Assembly (NCBI GenBank): GCA_002293185.1
Contig: DBCS01000004.1
Location: 186,001 to 250,000 of the forward strand
Source of the DNA: Flavobacteriales bacterium UBA952
GTDB lineage: Bacteria; Bacteroidota; Bacteroidia; Flavobacteriales_D; Crocinitomicaceae
Reading direction: 5' to 3'
Length of the DNA: 64,000 nucleotides
This document shows, one piece after another, positions 23,860 to 34,492 of the stretch. The translations under genes were made by a program, and so were the position numbers. Each line of letters starts with the position of its first letter. Positions within the stretch are counted from its first letter, which is position 1. The notes under the pieces were generated by a model. That model did no database searches, was not told where the DNA came from, and saw nothing but the letters and a program-made list of their open reading frames with translations.

Positions 23860-25974
23860 TCAATCGGCTAAAAAGCGTAACTTTTCGAGCTGCAATTTGA
23901 TCCGCGCCTGCCCGAATATGACGGTGAGCTGCTTTCCCTTGATTTCTTCTACTATTCCAATCCGGTTGGTTTGAATCAATTGGACTTGAGAACCCAATTT
24001 AATCCGTTCTTGCTCATATTTTTCTGCGCGCTGCACTTCTTTTTTGGTGGGCTTTTGGCTGGCAGTGGGGAGAACGGTCGTTTTTTTGATCTGCTGTTTG
24101 GATTTTTCCATTCTCAAGTACTGTATAAGTTCTTGAAAAAGCGCCGTGTTCACCTCTTTTTTTCTAGAGGTTGCGTTGAATTTTTCGATAAAGGCAAGCA
24201 TTTTTTTACCTGCCTGAAGCTGTCTTTGATTGGTTTCTTGCACCTGCGTAACTTGTGTTTGCTTGTACTGAAGTTTTTGAATTTCTTCTTCGTGCCGGAC
24301 ACTCGAGCGCTCGGCAGCCTTTGCGGCTTCTGCTAAGCGTTTATTTTGGGCGAGGAGTTGATTGCGTTCTTTTTGCAAACTACTTAAGAGCGTGTCTAGC
24401 CGAACCTTTTGCTGATTGAGCCGCTTCTTGGCATCTAAGATGAGTTGCTTGGAAATTCCGTTAAGTTGTGCAACTTCAAAAGTAAAAGAACTTCCGGGCT
24501 GCCCCAAAGAGAATTGATAAAGCGGGGATAGGTCTTTTTCATTAAAAAGCATGCAACCGTTGCTTGCCTCAGGGAGTTCATCGGCCTTGAGCTTAATGTT
24601 GCTGTAATGCGTTGTGATCACTGCAAAGGTTTGCAGCGCGTACATTTGTTCAAAGAAAACCTCTGCCAACGCAGCGCCCAGTTCAGGGTCTGATCCGGTT
24701 CCAAATTCGTCTAAAAGTAGTAAGGTTTGTGCATTTGACCTACCCAAAAAGAACTTCATTCTTTGCAAGCGGTAAGAGTATGTACTTAACTCATTTTCAA
24801 TAGATTGATTATCTCCAATATCTGAATATATTTGCTTGAAAAAACACATTTGGCTATCGGGTGCCACAGGAACCAATAAGCCAGCCTGCAGCATCAGCTG
24901 CAAAAGGCCAATGGTTTTAAGAGTAATGCTCTTTCCGCCGGCGTTGGGTCCGGAAATGACGAGCATTCTTGATTTCTGCTTTAATTGAATTTCTTGGGCA
25001 AAAGTAGGCTTACCCGCTTGCTGGTTGGCGCGCCTAAGTATGGGATGATACGCTTGTTTGAGGTGTACACCCGGATGCTGACCAATCGCAGGCAAAACGG
25101 CTTCCATTTCAAGCGCTAACTTACATTTAGCGTTGAGCAAATCAATGCGCGTGAGCAGGAGTTGATACCCCTCAATAAGGGGTTTATACTGTACCATAAG
25201 CCCGGTTAGGGCTTGAAGGATGCGGTGAATTTCTTTGCGTTCGTCGTCGAATAGATATTCAAGTTCATTGTTGAGCGGCACGTTTACCTGCGGTTCAACG
25301 AAGGTTAGGCTACCCGTTTTGCTCGATCCATGGATATTGCCTGGTACTTTACGCTTAAAGGTAGATAAAACAGTGAGTACGCGGCGCTCGTTGACATACG
25401 TTTCAAGCGTTTCGGCTAATACTTTATCCTTGTTATAGCGCCTTAATTCTTTATCAAAATTCTTGTTGATTTGATTGCGCAATACCTTTATTCGGGCGCG
25501 AATTCCTGCCAGTTCTGGCGAGGCATCGTCTTTAATTTGACCATTGCGGTCAAATACCTGATCGATTTCATTGGTGATTTCTTTGGTGTAATATACATCG
25601 TTGGTAAGTTCTTCCAACAGCGGATATTTGAATAGCGCATTCTCGAAAAAGAGCACTAGGGCGTTGACTAATTCAGAGGCTTGATAAATTCGACGAAAAC
25701 CTTCAAGAGAAATTACTGCTTTTTGAATGCCTAACAATTTGATTTCTTGCAGCAGTTCTTCAAATTCCAATTGCGGAAATCTTTCGCCGTGTACGCGCAC
25801 ACGTCGGAGTTCATCTAAGCGGTTGAGCTCTTGGCGCAGCATTTGAAACTGCGTACGCGGCTGTAAAGTTTGAACTTGTTTAAGTGCTGTTGGGCCAATG
25901 CAAAATTTCTCGAGCCAATTTTTGATGGCTTCAAATTCTAGGTCGTGGAGGGTTTGTTGGTCGGTGCTAAACAC
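23860..25974 (-). CDS. mutS2: MutS2-family ATPase lacking the Smr domain (GTG start proposed)
   Basis: MutS-like ATPase of the MutS2 branch, associated with suppression of recombination or ribosome rescue rather than mismatch repair. Walker A GPNAGGKS and Walker B LLLDEFGTGSDPELGAALAEVF are intact. A coiled coil follows (about residues 510-600) and then a KOW-like beta-domain at the end (VQLIQTNRIGIVEEIKGK). The C-terminal Smr nuclease domain is missing. I place the start at GTG 25974-25972: an upstream ATG (25989) exists, but a perfect TATCTTTG promoter box overlaps it, and from memory family members begin at the equivalent of VFSTDQQTLHDLEF. Confidence 0.88.
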   Translation of the reverse strand: MFSTDQQTLHDLEFEAIKNWLEKFCIGPTALKQVQTLQPRTQFQMLRQELNRLDELRRVRVHGERFPQLEFEELLQEIKLLGIQKAVISLEGFRRIYQASELVNALVLFFENALFKYPLLEELTNDVYYTKEITNEIDQVFDRNGQIKDDASPELAGIRARIKVLRNQINKNFDKELRRYNKDKVLAETLETYVNERRVLTVLSTFKRKVPGNIHGSSKTGSLTFVEPQVNVPLNNELEYLFDDERKEIHRILQALTGLMVQYKPLIEGYQLLLTRIDLLNAKCKLALEMEAVLPAIGQHPGVHLKQAYHPILRRANQQAGKPTFAQEIQLKQKSRMLVISGPNAGGKSITLKTIGLLQLMLQAGLLVPVAPDSQMCFFKQIYSDIGDNQSIENELSTYSYRLQRMKFFLGRSNAQTLLLLDEFGTGSDPELGAALAEVFFEQMYALQTFAVITTHYSNIKLKADELPEASNGCMLFNEKDLSPLYQFSLGQPGSSFTFEVAQLNGISKQLILDAKKRLNQQKVRLDTLLSSLQKERNQLLAQNKRLAEAAKAAERSSVRHEEEIQKLQYKQTQVTQVQETNQRQLQAGKKMLAFIEKFNATSRKKEVNTALFQELIQYLRMEKSKQQIKKTTVLPTASQKPTKKEVQRAEKYEQERIKLGSQVQLIQTNRIGIVEEIKGKQLTVIFGQARIKLQLEKLRFLAD

Positions 25975-25978
25975 AGTG

Positions 25979-25986
25979 CAAAGATA
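25979..25986 (-). promoter_or_regulatory. -7 box of mutS2 (TATCTTTG), four bases before the proposed GTG start
   Basis: The plus-strand CAAAGATA reads TATCTTTG on the minus strand. It overlaps codons 2-4 of the longest frame, which would place the transcription start after the ATG at 25989. Four bases later comes GTG (25974). No clear -33 element is seen. Confidence 0.45.
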
Positions 25987-26028
25987 CATTAAAGAAATTT
26001 CCGTATTTTACATGAAATACAAGTTCAT

Positions 26029-26799
26029 ATGAAAACAAAAGAAGACATTGTTCAAAATTGGCTCCCAAGATATACTGGAGCAGAACTTCAACAATTCGGT
26101 AACTACATACTATTAACAAATTTCAGTAATTATGTTCGGCTTTTTGCAAAGAAATTTGATGTTGAAATTCAGGGGACCGATAGGCCAATGCAATGCGCCA
26201 CTTATAACGACATCACCATAATCAATTTTGGCATGGGTAGTCCTAGCGCAGCAACAATCATGGACTTATTAACTGCGATTTCTCCAAAAGCCGTCTTATT
26301 TTTAGGCAAATGCGGCGGGCTAAAAAAACGGAACCAAATCGGAGATCTCATTTTGCCAATAGCAGCAATTAGAGGAGAAGGTACATCAAATGATTATTTC
26401 CCACAAGAAGTACCTGCATTGCCGGCTTTTGCATTACAAAAGGCAATTTCCACAACCATTCGAGAAGCCAATCAGGACTATTGGACAGGGACTGTCTATA
26501 CAACAAACAGAAGAATATGGGAACACGATGAACAATTTAAAGCAAAACTTCGCGAAATGCGCGCTTATGCAATTGACATGGAAACGGCTACAATTTTTAT
26601 CGTAGGTTTCTTTAATCGAATACCCACAGGAGCACTCTTACTTGTTAGTGACTCTCCGATGATTCCTGATGGCGTAAAAACGGAGATTAGTGATGCAGCT
26701 GTGACCAAAAAATTTGTCGACCTCCATTTACAAATAGGGATTGACTCTTTACAACAGCTTGCCAACGATGGCTTAACCGTAAGACATCTGCAATTCTAA
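26029..26799 (+). CDS. amn: AMP nucleosidase, Bacteroidota type
   Basis: Hydrolyses AMP to adenine and ribose 5-phosphate. It belongs to the nucleoside phosphorylase superfamily, with INFGMGSPSAATIMDLL and AVLFLGKCGGLKKRNQIGDL forming the phosphosugar-binding part (about residues 65-105). AYAIDMETATIFIVGF near residue 180 contains the ribose-contacting Met-Glu, and LLVSDSP supplies the base-specific aspartate. At 256 aa it is the short form lacking the N-terminal regulatory domain of E. coli Amn, as is usual for this phylum. It is transcribed divergently from mutS2. Confidence 0.92.
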   Translation: MKTKEDIVQNWLPRYTGAELQQFGNYILLTNFSNYVRLFAKKFDVEIQGTDRPMQCATYNDITIINFGMGSPSAATIMDLLTAISPKAVLFLGKCGGLKKRNQIGDLILPIAAIRGEGTSNDYFPQEVPALPAFALQKAISTTIREANQDYWTGTVYTTNRRIWEHDEQFKAKLREMRAYAIDMETATIFIVGFFNRIPTGALLLVSDSPMIPDGVKTEISDAAVTKKFVDLHLQIGIDSLQQLANDGLTVRHLQF

Positions 26800-26922
26800 A
26801 GATAGAATTTGTTATATAATTAATATTATGTTAAATAGAATATCTTAGATAATAACGAGGCTAAGAAGCACGTACGTCCTATTCTCAATTGATTCTTTAT
26901 CTTTAAGGCATAAATTCAAGAC

Positions 26923-27516
26923 ATGGCCTTTTACTCTTTCAACGGATTTATTCCGGTTGTCAACCCTTCTAGCTTTGTGCATCCACAAGCGAATGTCACA
27001 GGGAACGTCATCATTGGTGCAAACGTCTACATTGGCCCAGGTGCAGTTTTGCGCGGCGACTGGGGTCAAATCATTATTGAAGACGGCTGTAATGTTCAGG
27101 AAAATTGTGTTATTCATATGTTCCCAGGAACCACCGTACACCTCAAAGCTGGTGCACACGTTGGCCACGGGGCTGTTATTCACGGTGGTATCCTAGAAGA
27201 AAACTGCCTTATTGGTATGAACGCCGTCATTATGGATGATGTAGTGGTCGGAAAAGAATCCATTATTGGTGCGCTCGCTTTTGTTCAGGCTCAAATGAAA
27301 ATTCCACCACGTAGTTTAGTGGTTGGAAATCCGGCTAAAATCATCAAAGAAGTTTCCGACGACATGATCACCTGGAAAACCGACGGAACCGCCTTGTATC
27401 AACAATTACCTTCCGATTGTTATTCGGGTCTTGTTCCGTGCCAACCCTTAACTGAGATAGAAAGCGATCGACCTACGCAACAAAAGACCTATTTTAAGTG
27501 GCAAGAAAAGAAATAA
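26923..27516 (+). CDS. PaaY-like hexapeptide-repeat protein (gamma-carbonic anhydrase family)
   Basis: Left-handed beta-helix protein of 197 aa with repeated hexapeptides (NVTGNVIIGANVYIGPGAVLRGD, shown in the region 24-46) and metal-ligand histidines in NCVIHMFPG and GHGAVIHGG. Overall length and the C-terminal block (LTEIESDRPTQQ) resemble PaaY, a thioesterase that rescues CoA from dead-end phenylacetate intermediates. No other paa gene is near, so a general acyl-CoA thioesterase or carbonic-anhydrase-like role is equally possible. A TATCTTTA box lies at 26898-26905. The 123 bases before it, after amn, hold no other recognisable element. Confidence 0.85.
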   Translation: MAFYSFNGFIPVVNPSSFVHPQANVTGNVIIGANVYIGPGAVLRGDWGQIIIEDGCNVQENCVIHMFPGTTVHLKAGAHVGHGAVIHGGILEENCLIGMNAVIMDDVVVGKESIIGALAFVQAQMKIPPRSLVVGNPAKIIKEVSDDMITWKTDGTALYQQLPSDCYSGLVPCQPLTEIESDRPTQQKTYFKWQEKK

Positions 27517-29166
<1,650 letters not shown>

Positions 29167-29171
29167 ATCCT

Positions 29172-30998
29172 ATGGATCGCAATTCCACCATTGGTCTCGT
29201 CCTGATCGGTCTTATCATTACGGTTTTCTCCGTCATGAATCAGCCCTCAGAGGCAGAGCTTAAAGCAGCTCAAAAGAAAGAAGCTGCCGCTGCTCAAAAA
29301 GCTGAGAAAAAAGATAAGCAAGCAAAAACAGTAGCCAAAACACCTTCTCAATCCAATGCTAACAACGCTTCGCAAGTTGTAAAAAAAGGAGAAATTACGA
29401 CCATCGGAAACGATGAGTTGCGCATCGAGCTGAATTCTAAAGGAGGCATGCTCGCTGGCGTGTACCTCAAATCTTACAAAAGCTACAAAGATTTCGTTGC
29501 TCAAAAAGACAATGATTTATGCCTTTTTGAAGATGGCGACGCGCACAACCAACTGGTGCTCAGCACAGTAAAAGGTAAAATTTACACCAAAAGCTATCTT
29601 TTTGATTTGGTAAAAAGCACAAAAAGTAAAGCCATTTATGAGGCGCACTTTGATCAAGGTACCATTCGTCAAACTTACGAACTCAAAAAAGGACACGATC
29701 TCTCTTACCACATTGAAGTGCTTGATAACAAAGGATTCATCCTAGACAATACCCTCTTCAACTGGTCTGCAGATTTCAAAAAAACAGAACGTTTGTTTTC
29801 AGAGCAACGCCGCGTTTCTACCATTTGCTATAACCAAACCGAAAGCGGTCTAGATTACCTTTCCGAAACATCCAGTGAGTCTGGCGTTACAGAAGAAAAC
29901 ATTGAATGGGTGGCCTTCAAGCAAAGTTATTTCTCGGCAATCCTCCACCCTACCCAAGCTTTTGCTAAAAAAGGAACTAAATTTTACATTCAAAATTTTG
30001 GAGAAGGACATCCACAAGCCTGGACGCACCTCAAGGGGTATCACGCCACCATGGCCCTCGAATTTCAAAATAATCAAGCATCTTTTAATTGGTTTTTTGG
30101 CCCTAACGACTATGAAGTTTTAAAAAGCTACAACAGCGGCTACGACGACATCCTCAACTTTGGCTGGGGCCTGTTCCGCTGGATCAACATTTATGCCGTT
30201 CAGCCTATTTTTAATCTGCTTATCGACAACGGAATGGCTATTGGATGGGCTATTCTCGTCTTAACGCTCATTCTCAAGACTATCCTTATGCCTGTTCAAT
30301 GGAAGATGTTCGTGTCTTCCGTCAAAATGCGCATCCTCAAACCTGAAATTGACGAGCTCAATGCAAAATATCCGAAGAAAGAGGACGCCATGAAAAAACA
30401 AATGGAAACGATGACGCTCTACCGCGAGTCAGGAGCTAGTCCGTTATCTGGTTGTGTACCCATGCTTATTCAAATGCCCATCTTGTTGGCGGTCTTTCGT
30501 TTCTTTCCTGCTGCCTTTGAATTGCGTCAAAAAGGCTTCTTGTGGGCAGAAGACCTAAGCTCTTTTGACTCCATTCTTGATTTCGGCTTCTATATTCCAA
30601 TCTACGGAGACCACATCTCCTTATTTACGCTTTTAATGGCCGGCACGACCCTCGCATATACCTACATGAACAGCGGCAATATGCAAACACCACAACAACC
30701 TGGCATGCCCGACATGCGCGTCATTATGTACATCTTCCCTTTCATGATGATCTTCTTCTTCAATAATTATTCAGCGGGCTTGAGTTATTATTATTTTATT
30801 TCTACGCTTCTTTCAATCGTTATGATGGTCTTGATCAAGCAATTCTTTGTCAATGAGGATAAATTAAAAGTCAAAATGGCTGAAAGAAAGGCCAATAATG
30901 CTGCCAATCCAAAAGTAAAAAAGAAATCTAAATTCCAAGAGCGCCTAGAAGAAATGCAGCGCCAACAACAAGAAATGCTCAAAAACCGCAAAAAATAA
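29172..30998 (+). CDS. yidC: Membrane protein insertase YidC
   Basis: Inserts and folds inner-membrane proteins, alone or with SecYEG. The first transmembrane segment is at residues 5-21, then a lysine/alanine-rich linker and the large periplasmic beta-supersandwich domain (about 60-330). The conserved five-helix core follows from about 345: [51 protein letters not shown] and the late helices. The 608-aa protein ends in a basic tail (KKKSKF ... KNRKK) that likely contacts the ribosome. It follows pyrG after five bases and precedes tal by four. Confidence 0.97.
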   Translation: MDRNSTIGLVLIGLIITVFSVMNQPSEAELKAAQKKEAAAAQKAEKKDKQAKTVAKTPSQSNANNASQVVKKGEITTIGNDELRIELNSKGGMLAGVYLKSYKSYKDFVAQKDNDLCLFEDGDAHNQLVLSTVKGKIYTKSYLFDLVKSTKSKAIYEAHFDQGTIRQTYELKKGHDLSYHIEVLDNKGFILDNTLFNWSADFKKTERLFSEQRRVSTICYNQTESGLDYLSETSSESGVTEENIEWVAFKQSYFSAILHPTQAFAKKGTKFYIQNFGEGHPQAWTHLKGYHATMALEFQNNQASFNWFFGPNDYEVLKSYNSGYDDILNFGWGLFRWINIYAVQPIFNLLIDNGMAIGWAILVLTLILKTILMPVQWKMFVSSVKMRILKPEIDELNAKYPKKEDAMKKQMETMTLYRESGASPLSGCVPMLIQMPILLAVFRFFPAAFELRQKGFLWAEDLSSFDSILDFGFYIPIYGDHISLFTLLMAGTTLAYTYMNSGNMQTPQQPGMPDMRVIMYIFPFMMIFFFNNYSAGLSYYYFISTLLSIVMMVLIKQFFVNEDKLKVKMAERKANNAANPKVKKKSKFQERLEEMQRQQQEMLKNRKK

Positions 30999-31002
30999 AT
31001 CC

Positions 31003-31659
31003 ATGAAATTTTTTATCGATACCGCCAATCTCAATGAAATCAAAGAAGCCCACGACATGGGTATCCTAGATGGGGTAACCACCAACCCTTCTCTAATGGC
31101 CAAAGAAGGCATCACAGGCCAAGACAACATATTACAACACTACATCAATATCTGTAATATAGTCGACGGCCCAGTAAGCGCTGAGGTCATTGCTACAGAT
31201 TTTGAGGGTATGGTCAAAGAAGGCGAGGTTCTTGCTGCTTTGCACAAAAATATTGTGGTAAAAATACCCATGATTGCCGAGGGTCTCAAAGCCATCAAAT
31301 ATTTTTCACAAAAAGGCATCCGAACAAATTGTACGCTCATCTTTTCTGCCGGCCAAGCGCTTGTAGCTGCCAAAGCAGGTGCCACGTTTATCTCTCCGTT
31401 TTTGGGTCGTCTTGACGACGTTTCCACAGATGGCTTACAGCTCATCGAACAAATCCGCATTATCTATGATAACTACGCTTTTGATACTGAAATCTTAGCT
31501 GCGTCAGTGCGTCATCCAATGCATATTATTAATTGTGCAAGTATTGGTGCCGACGTCATGACCGGCCCGCTTTCTGCAATTAAAGCATTAGTGAAACACC
31601 CATTAACAGATATTGGTCTTCAACAGTTTTTAGCAGATCACGCCAAAGGGAACAAATAA
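31003..31659 (+). CDS. tal: Transaldolase, short (fructose-6-phosphate aldolase-like) subfamily
   Basis: Class I aldolase of the pentose phosphate pathway. The 218-residue TIM barrel starts [16 protein letters not shown], followed by [13 protein letters not shown]. The Schiff-base lysine is Lys87 in VVKIPM, matching Lys85 of E. coli fructose-6-phosphate aldolase. [12 protein letters not shown] near residue 131 is the phosphate-binding region. Members of this short group are mostly true transaldolases; specificity between transaldolase and FSA activity is not decidable here. It sits four bases after yidC and four before the DUF4268 gene. Confidence 0.94.
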   Translation: MKFFIDTANLNEIKEAHDMGILDGVTTNPSLMAKEGITGQDNILQHYINICNIVDGPVSAEVIATDFEGMVKEGEVLAALHKNIVVKIPMIAEGLKAIKYFSQKGIRTNCTLIFSAGQALVAAKAGATFISPFLGRLDDVSTDGLQLIEQIRIIYDNYAFDTEILAASVRHPMHIINCASIGADVMTGPLSAIKALVKHPLTDIGLQQFLADHAKGNK

Positions 31660-31662
31660 TTC

Positions 31663-32127
31663 ATGTTACCTAAAGAAGAACGCAAGGCATGGAACGAGGC
31701 ATTTTGGACAGGTTTCAAAGCCCACATGCGTGCCTGCCTCTCCTCTTCTGGCAAGCGTGTCAATTGGTTAAATTACCCTACCCAAGTAAAAAACACCTAT
31801 TTGCGCTTGATTTGCGATGGCAAGAAGATAGCCATCTGTTATGACATCCAATTTAAAGACGCCGGTATACAAGCCATTTTCTGGGAACAACTCACCGAAT
31901 TAAAAGTAGTACTAGAAGGTAATATGTCTATTCCAACAACATGGGAAGGACAGTTTGTAAACAATGAAGGCCAAACAATTGGTCGGATTTACTGGGCACT
32001 TGAGGATACTAATTTTTATGACCAAGAAGAGTGGCTAAAAATTTATATGTTTTTCAAGAAACATCTTCGAGAGTTTGACGTCTTCTACCAAGAGTTCAAT
32101 GAAATCCTCATCACACTCGTTGACTAA
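31663..32127 (+). CDS. DUF4268 family protein
   Basis: A 154-residue protein of the DUF4268 type, with aromatic-rich motifs EAFWTGFKAHMR, VNWLNYPTQVKNTYLRL and FWEQLTELK, and a helical C-terminus. No signal peptide or membrane segment is present, so it is cytoplasmic. The family has remote similarity to PD-(D/E)XK-type folds in longer proteins, but no complete nuclease motif can be seen in this short version. It is common in Bacteroidota genomes; function unknown. It is four bases after tal and probably part of the pyrG-yidC-tal operon. Confidence 0.8.
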   Translation: MLPKEERKAWNEAFWTGFKAHMRACLSSSGKRVNWLNYPTQVKNTYLRLICDGKKIAICYDIQFKDAGIQAIFWEQLTELKVVLEGNMSIPTTWEGQFVNNEGQTIGRIYWALEDTNFYDQEEWLKIYMFFKKHLREFDVFYQEFNEILITLVD

Positions 32128-32137
32128 CAAGAATCCT

Positions 32138-32145
32138 TATCTTTA
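32138..32145 (+). promoter_or_regulatory. -7 box TATCTTTA four bases before the T9SS cargo gene
   Basis: TATCTTTA (seven of eight to TAnnTTTG) lies just after the DUF4268 stop and ends four bases before the ATG at 32150. This is the same geometry as at recQ. A TTG at 32120-32122 is only 15 bases away, shorter than usual. Confidence 0.35.
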
Positions 32146-32149
32146 CGGT

Positions 32150-32947
32150 ATGAAATTACTGACCTCGGTTTTATTTTTTTACTTTTTTGTCCAATTTCAG
32201 GCGCAAACCAATCTCCTTCAGACTGATTTTCAGACGGGTATTCCAAGTAACTACACGCTTTTGAATTTAGATGCCGCGGCACCCCACCCACAAGTGCTCG
32301 CCTACGCAAGCGGCTGGATTACCACTCCAGACCCCGAAAATAGCGCCGATACAGTTGCTGCTGTTAGTTCCTATTTTGAAGATGCAGATACTGCCAATCG
32401 TTGGCTCATTACGCCGCAATTGCAACTCGGTAGCTTCGGAAATTTCATTTCTTGGGAAGCCAAATCTCACGACCCGTCATTTCCCGACGACTACCTCGTG
32501 TTGGTCTCCACTACCACCAATGAACCAGCCGCTTTTACAGACACCATTGGTTTTGTGCAAGAGGAGAATTTTGAATGGACATTCCGAGAATTCAATCTGA
32601 GCGGAGCTGGCTACAACGACTCCGCTATTTATGTAGCGTTCGTATTGAGAACTTATGATGGCTTTAAGCTCTACCTCGATGATATTCAAGTGCGTAAAGA
32701 CGACCCTGTTGGTCTCCATGAAAACAATCCATTTGAATTAGTGGTTTATCCAAATCCGTGTTCTAATCATATTGCTATTCAGAATCTAAATGATGTATTA
32801 TTTGTAGAGATTCTAGATGTTCATGGAAAAACCCTACTCACCTCTTTACAAACCAACATTGAGGTTTCAAGCCTTTTGTCAGGCACCTATCTATTAAAAT
32901 GTCACACCTCTAGAGGTATCCATACACAACGTTTCGTTAAACTGTAA
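32150..32947 (+). CDS. T9SS cargo: cleaved-adhesin/choice-of-anchor J domain protein
   Basis: Secreted protein of 265 aa from the ATG at 32150. An upstream ATG at 32075 would overlap the DUF4268 gene and put 25 polar residues before the signal peptide, so I reject it. Residues 1-19 are a Sec signal (ends QAQ). The middle (about 25-185) is a jelly-roll of the cleaved-adhesin type (NRWLITPQLQLGSFGNFISW, LYLDDIQV). The last 75 residues are a type A T9SS sorting domain with VVYPNPCSNHI and a GTYLLKC turn. It should be exported across the outer membrane by the gliding/Por system and attached to the surface or released. Confidence 0.88.
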   Translation: MKLLTSVLFFYFFVQFQAQTNLLQTDFQTGIPSNYTLLNLDAAAPHPQVLAYASGWITTPDPENSADTVAAVSSYFEDADTANRWLITPQLQLGSFGNFISWEAKSHDPSFPDDYLVLVSTTTNEPAAFTDTIGFVQEENFEWTFREFNLSGAGYNDSAIYVAFVLRTYDGFKLYLDDIQVRKDDPVGLHENNPFELVVYPNPCSNHIAIQNLNDVLFVEILDVHGKTLLTSLQTNIEVSSLLSGTYLLKCHTSRGIHTQRFVKL

Positions 32948-33606
32948 TGAGCCCCTTACTCAAACAGATTGAAACCATAGTTCGGGATAAATTCAGCAAG
33001 CAAGAAGGTAGCCACGATTGGTTTCATATAGATCGTGTTCGGCGGACCGCTCTTTATTTGCAAAGCATAGAAGGTGGCTCAGCCGAATGTATTGAACTGG
33101 CTGCCCTACTCCACGACTATTCTGATCACAAATACAATGGTGGCGATTTTGATTCAGGCTCTAGAGAAGTTCTACAATTATTACGCTCTCTAGGTGCAAG
33201 TGCTGATTTAGCACAGCAGGTTGCCCAGATCGTTAGTGTCGTTTCCTATAAAGGTGCTCATGTGCCCGATTCAATGACCAGCTTAGAAGGTCAAATTGTC
33301 CGGGATGCAGACCGCCTTGACGCCATAGGTGCCATTGGAATAGCCCGTGCTTTCTCATACGGAGGAAGTAAAGGTCGAGCACTTTATGATCCTAATATTG
33401 CGCCAACATTGCACCAAAGTAAAGAAGCCTATGCCCAAGACAAGGGCCATACGATCAATCATTTTTACGAAAAGCTCCTTTTGTTAAAAGACCGCATGGA
33501 AACCCCTACCGCTAAAAAGCTAGCAGCCCAAAGACATGCCTTAATGGAGCAATTTATTGTTCAATTTAGGCAGGAGTGGAATCCAGGAAATCTGGATGTT
33601 TCATAA
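32947..33606 (+). CDS. HD-domain phosphohydrolase
   Basis: Metal-dependent HD hydrolase of 219 aa, similar to the YedJ-like group. Metal ligands are visible in order: HDWFHIDRVRR near residue 23 (His), LLHDYSDHK near 50 (His-Asp pair) and RDADRLDAIGAIGIAR near 119 (Asp). The protein is cytoplasmic with no extra domains. The substrate is unknown; nucleotide phosphohydrolase or phosphodiesterase activity is typical for the fold. Its ATG shares one base with the preceding stop, and its 3' end overlaps the convergent GSCFA gene by 41 bases. Confidence 0.9.
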   Translation: MSPLLKQIETIVRDKFSKQEGSHDWFHIDRVRRTALYLQSIEGGSAECIELAALLHDYSDHKYNGGDFDSGSREVLQLLRSLGASADLAQQVAQIVSVVSYKGAHVPDSMTSLEGQIVRDADRLDAIGAIGIARAFSYGGSKGRALYDPNIAPTLHQSKEAYAQDKGHTINHFYEKLLLLKDRMETPTAKKLAAQRHALMEQFIVQFRQEWNPGNLDVS

Positions 33607-34492
33607 AGAAGTCAGCTGTTTGTTTTTGCAGCGTCACTTGAAGTTGCCTCGCTTCTATACTTTCGGGATACAAGATTTGATGGGCTTTACTTTTTTGTAG
33701 ACTCCCCCACTCTTCTAAAATAGTTATGGTTTTTGCTTCAAAAAATCTTTGCTGAAAATGTGCCCATACAACTCTAATGGCTTTCTGATTAGGATGTGCT
33801 CCGTCTTCTTTAAAAAAAGCATAGTCTCTAAGTTGATCTGTTACAATCTCGAAAGCTTCGAAATAGCAACATTTGCTGGTTTTAGCAAGCTCTTCAACAA
33901 GTAGGTGCAAGCGCGCTTTACTCCTGTTGTTCTCCACTAAGCCATCACTGAGGTGCCTAACTGGGCTAATTGTGAGTATAACCTGTAGGCTTGGATTAAA
34001 GTGCTGAAGTTGTGCAATAAGACTAAGCCAAATTGTTTGTAATTCCTCTAAATCGGTAAGTGATTTATCGAAATAGGATTTTGAAGCCTTGTGGCAATTG
34101 GCCACTATTTTTTGATCAGCACCTAATGTATACGCCCATGTTGTGCCAAAAGTAAGCAGCAGATGTGAGCTTTTCTGTAAGGATGTCCGGAGCTTTTCGT
34201 ATAACAACTTTGACTTTTCTAAGAATGCTTCTTCGGACATGGCGTAAAAAGAACCCGATAAATCCCAAGATAAAAAGATGTCTTTGCGCTGGTACATTCG
34301 AAGCGGTACAAATTGATCGTTTAAGGCCCAACGCAAGAGTTTACTTATCGCCAAAGGATGAAAAATTGTACCTCCGGGGTTCACCACTACTTGAAAACCG
34401 TTGGCTTGTAGCAAGCGGCCTATTTCATCTGAAAAACAACTTCCGATGAGCGTAATGGCTTGCCCATGACGAAGAGGAGAAACGATACTCAT
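33566..34492 (-). CDS. GSCFA family protein
   Basis: A 308-residue GSCFA-domain protein. The family motif appears as TLIGSCFSDEIG near residue 14, and NPGGTIFHPLAI, LLLTFGTTWAYTLG and ILTISPVRHLSDG follow. The fold is thought to resemble SGNH/GDSL hydrolases: the Gly-Ser block, and a C-terminal DGAHPN supplying a candidate Asp/His pair. No signal peptide is seen. Function is unknown. Its ATG overlaps the recN stop by four bases, placing it at the end of the bamD-rpoZ-coaBC-porD-recN cluster. Its 3' end runs 41 bases into the convergent HD gene. Confidence 0.9.
   Translation of the reverse strand: MSIVSPLRHGQAITLIGSCFSDEIGRLLQANGFQVVVNPGGTIFHPLAISKLLRWALNDQFVPLRMYQRKDIFLSWDLSGSFYAMSEEAFLEKSKLLYEKLRTSLQKSSHLLLTFGTTWAYTLGADQKIVANCHKASKSYFDKSLTDLEELQTIWLSLIAQLQHFNPSLQVILTISPVRHLSDGLVENNRSKARLHLLVEELAKTSKCCYFEAFEIVTDQLRDYAFFKEDGAHPNQKAIRVVWAHFQQRFFEAKTITILEEWGSLQKSKAHQILYPESIEARQLQVTLQKQTADFFMKHPDFLDSTPA

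Noticed and set aside
23971..24336. 121-codon plus-strand ORF inside mutS2
   Set aside because: Antisense shadow of the MutS2 coiled coil; Phe/Leu-rich translation reflects Gln/Glu/Lys codons on the other strand.
32075..32149. Upstream start for the T9SS cargo protein
   Set aside because: It overlaps the DUF4268 gene and would bury the signal peptide behind 25 polar residues.
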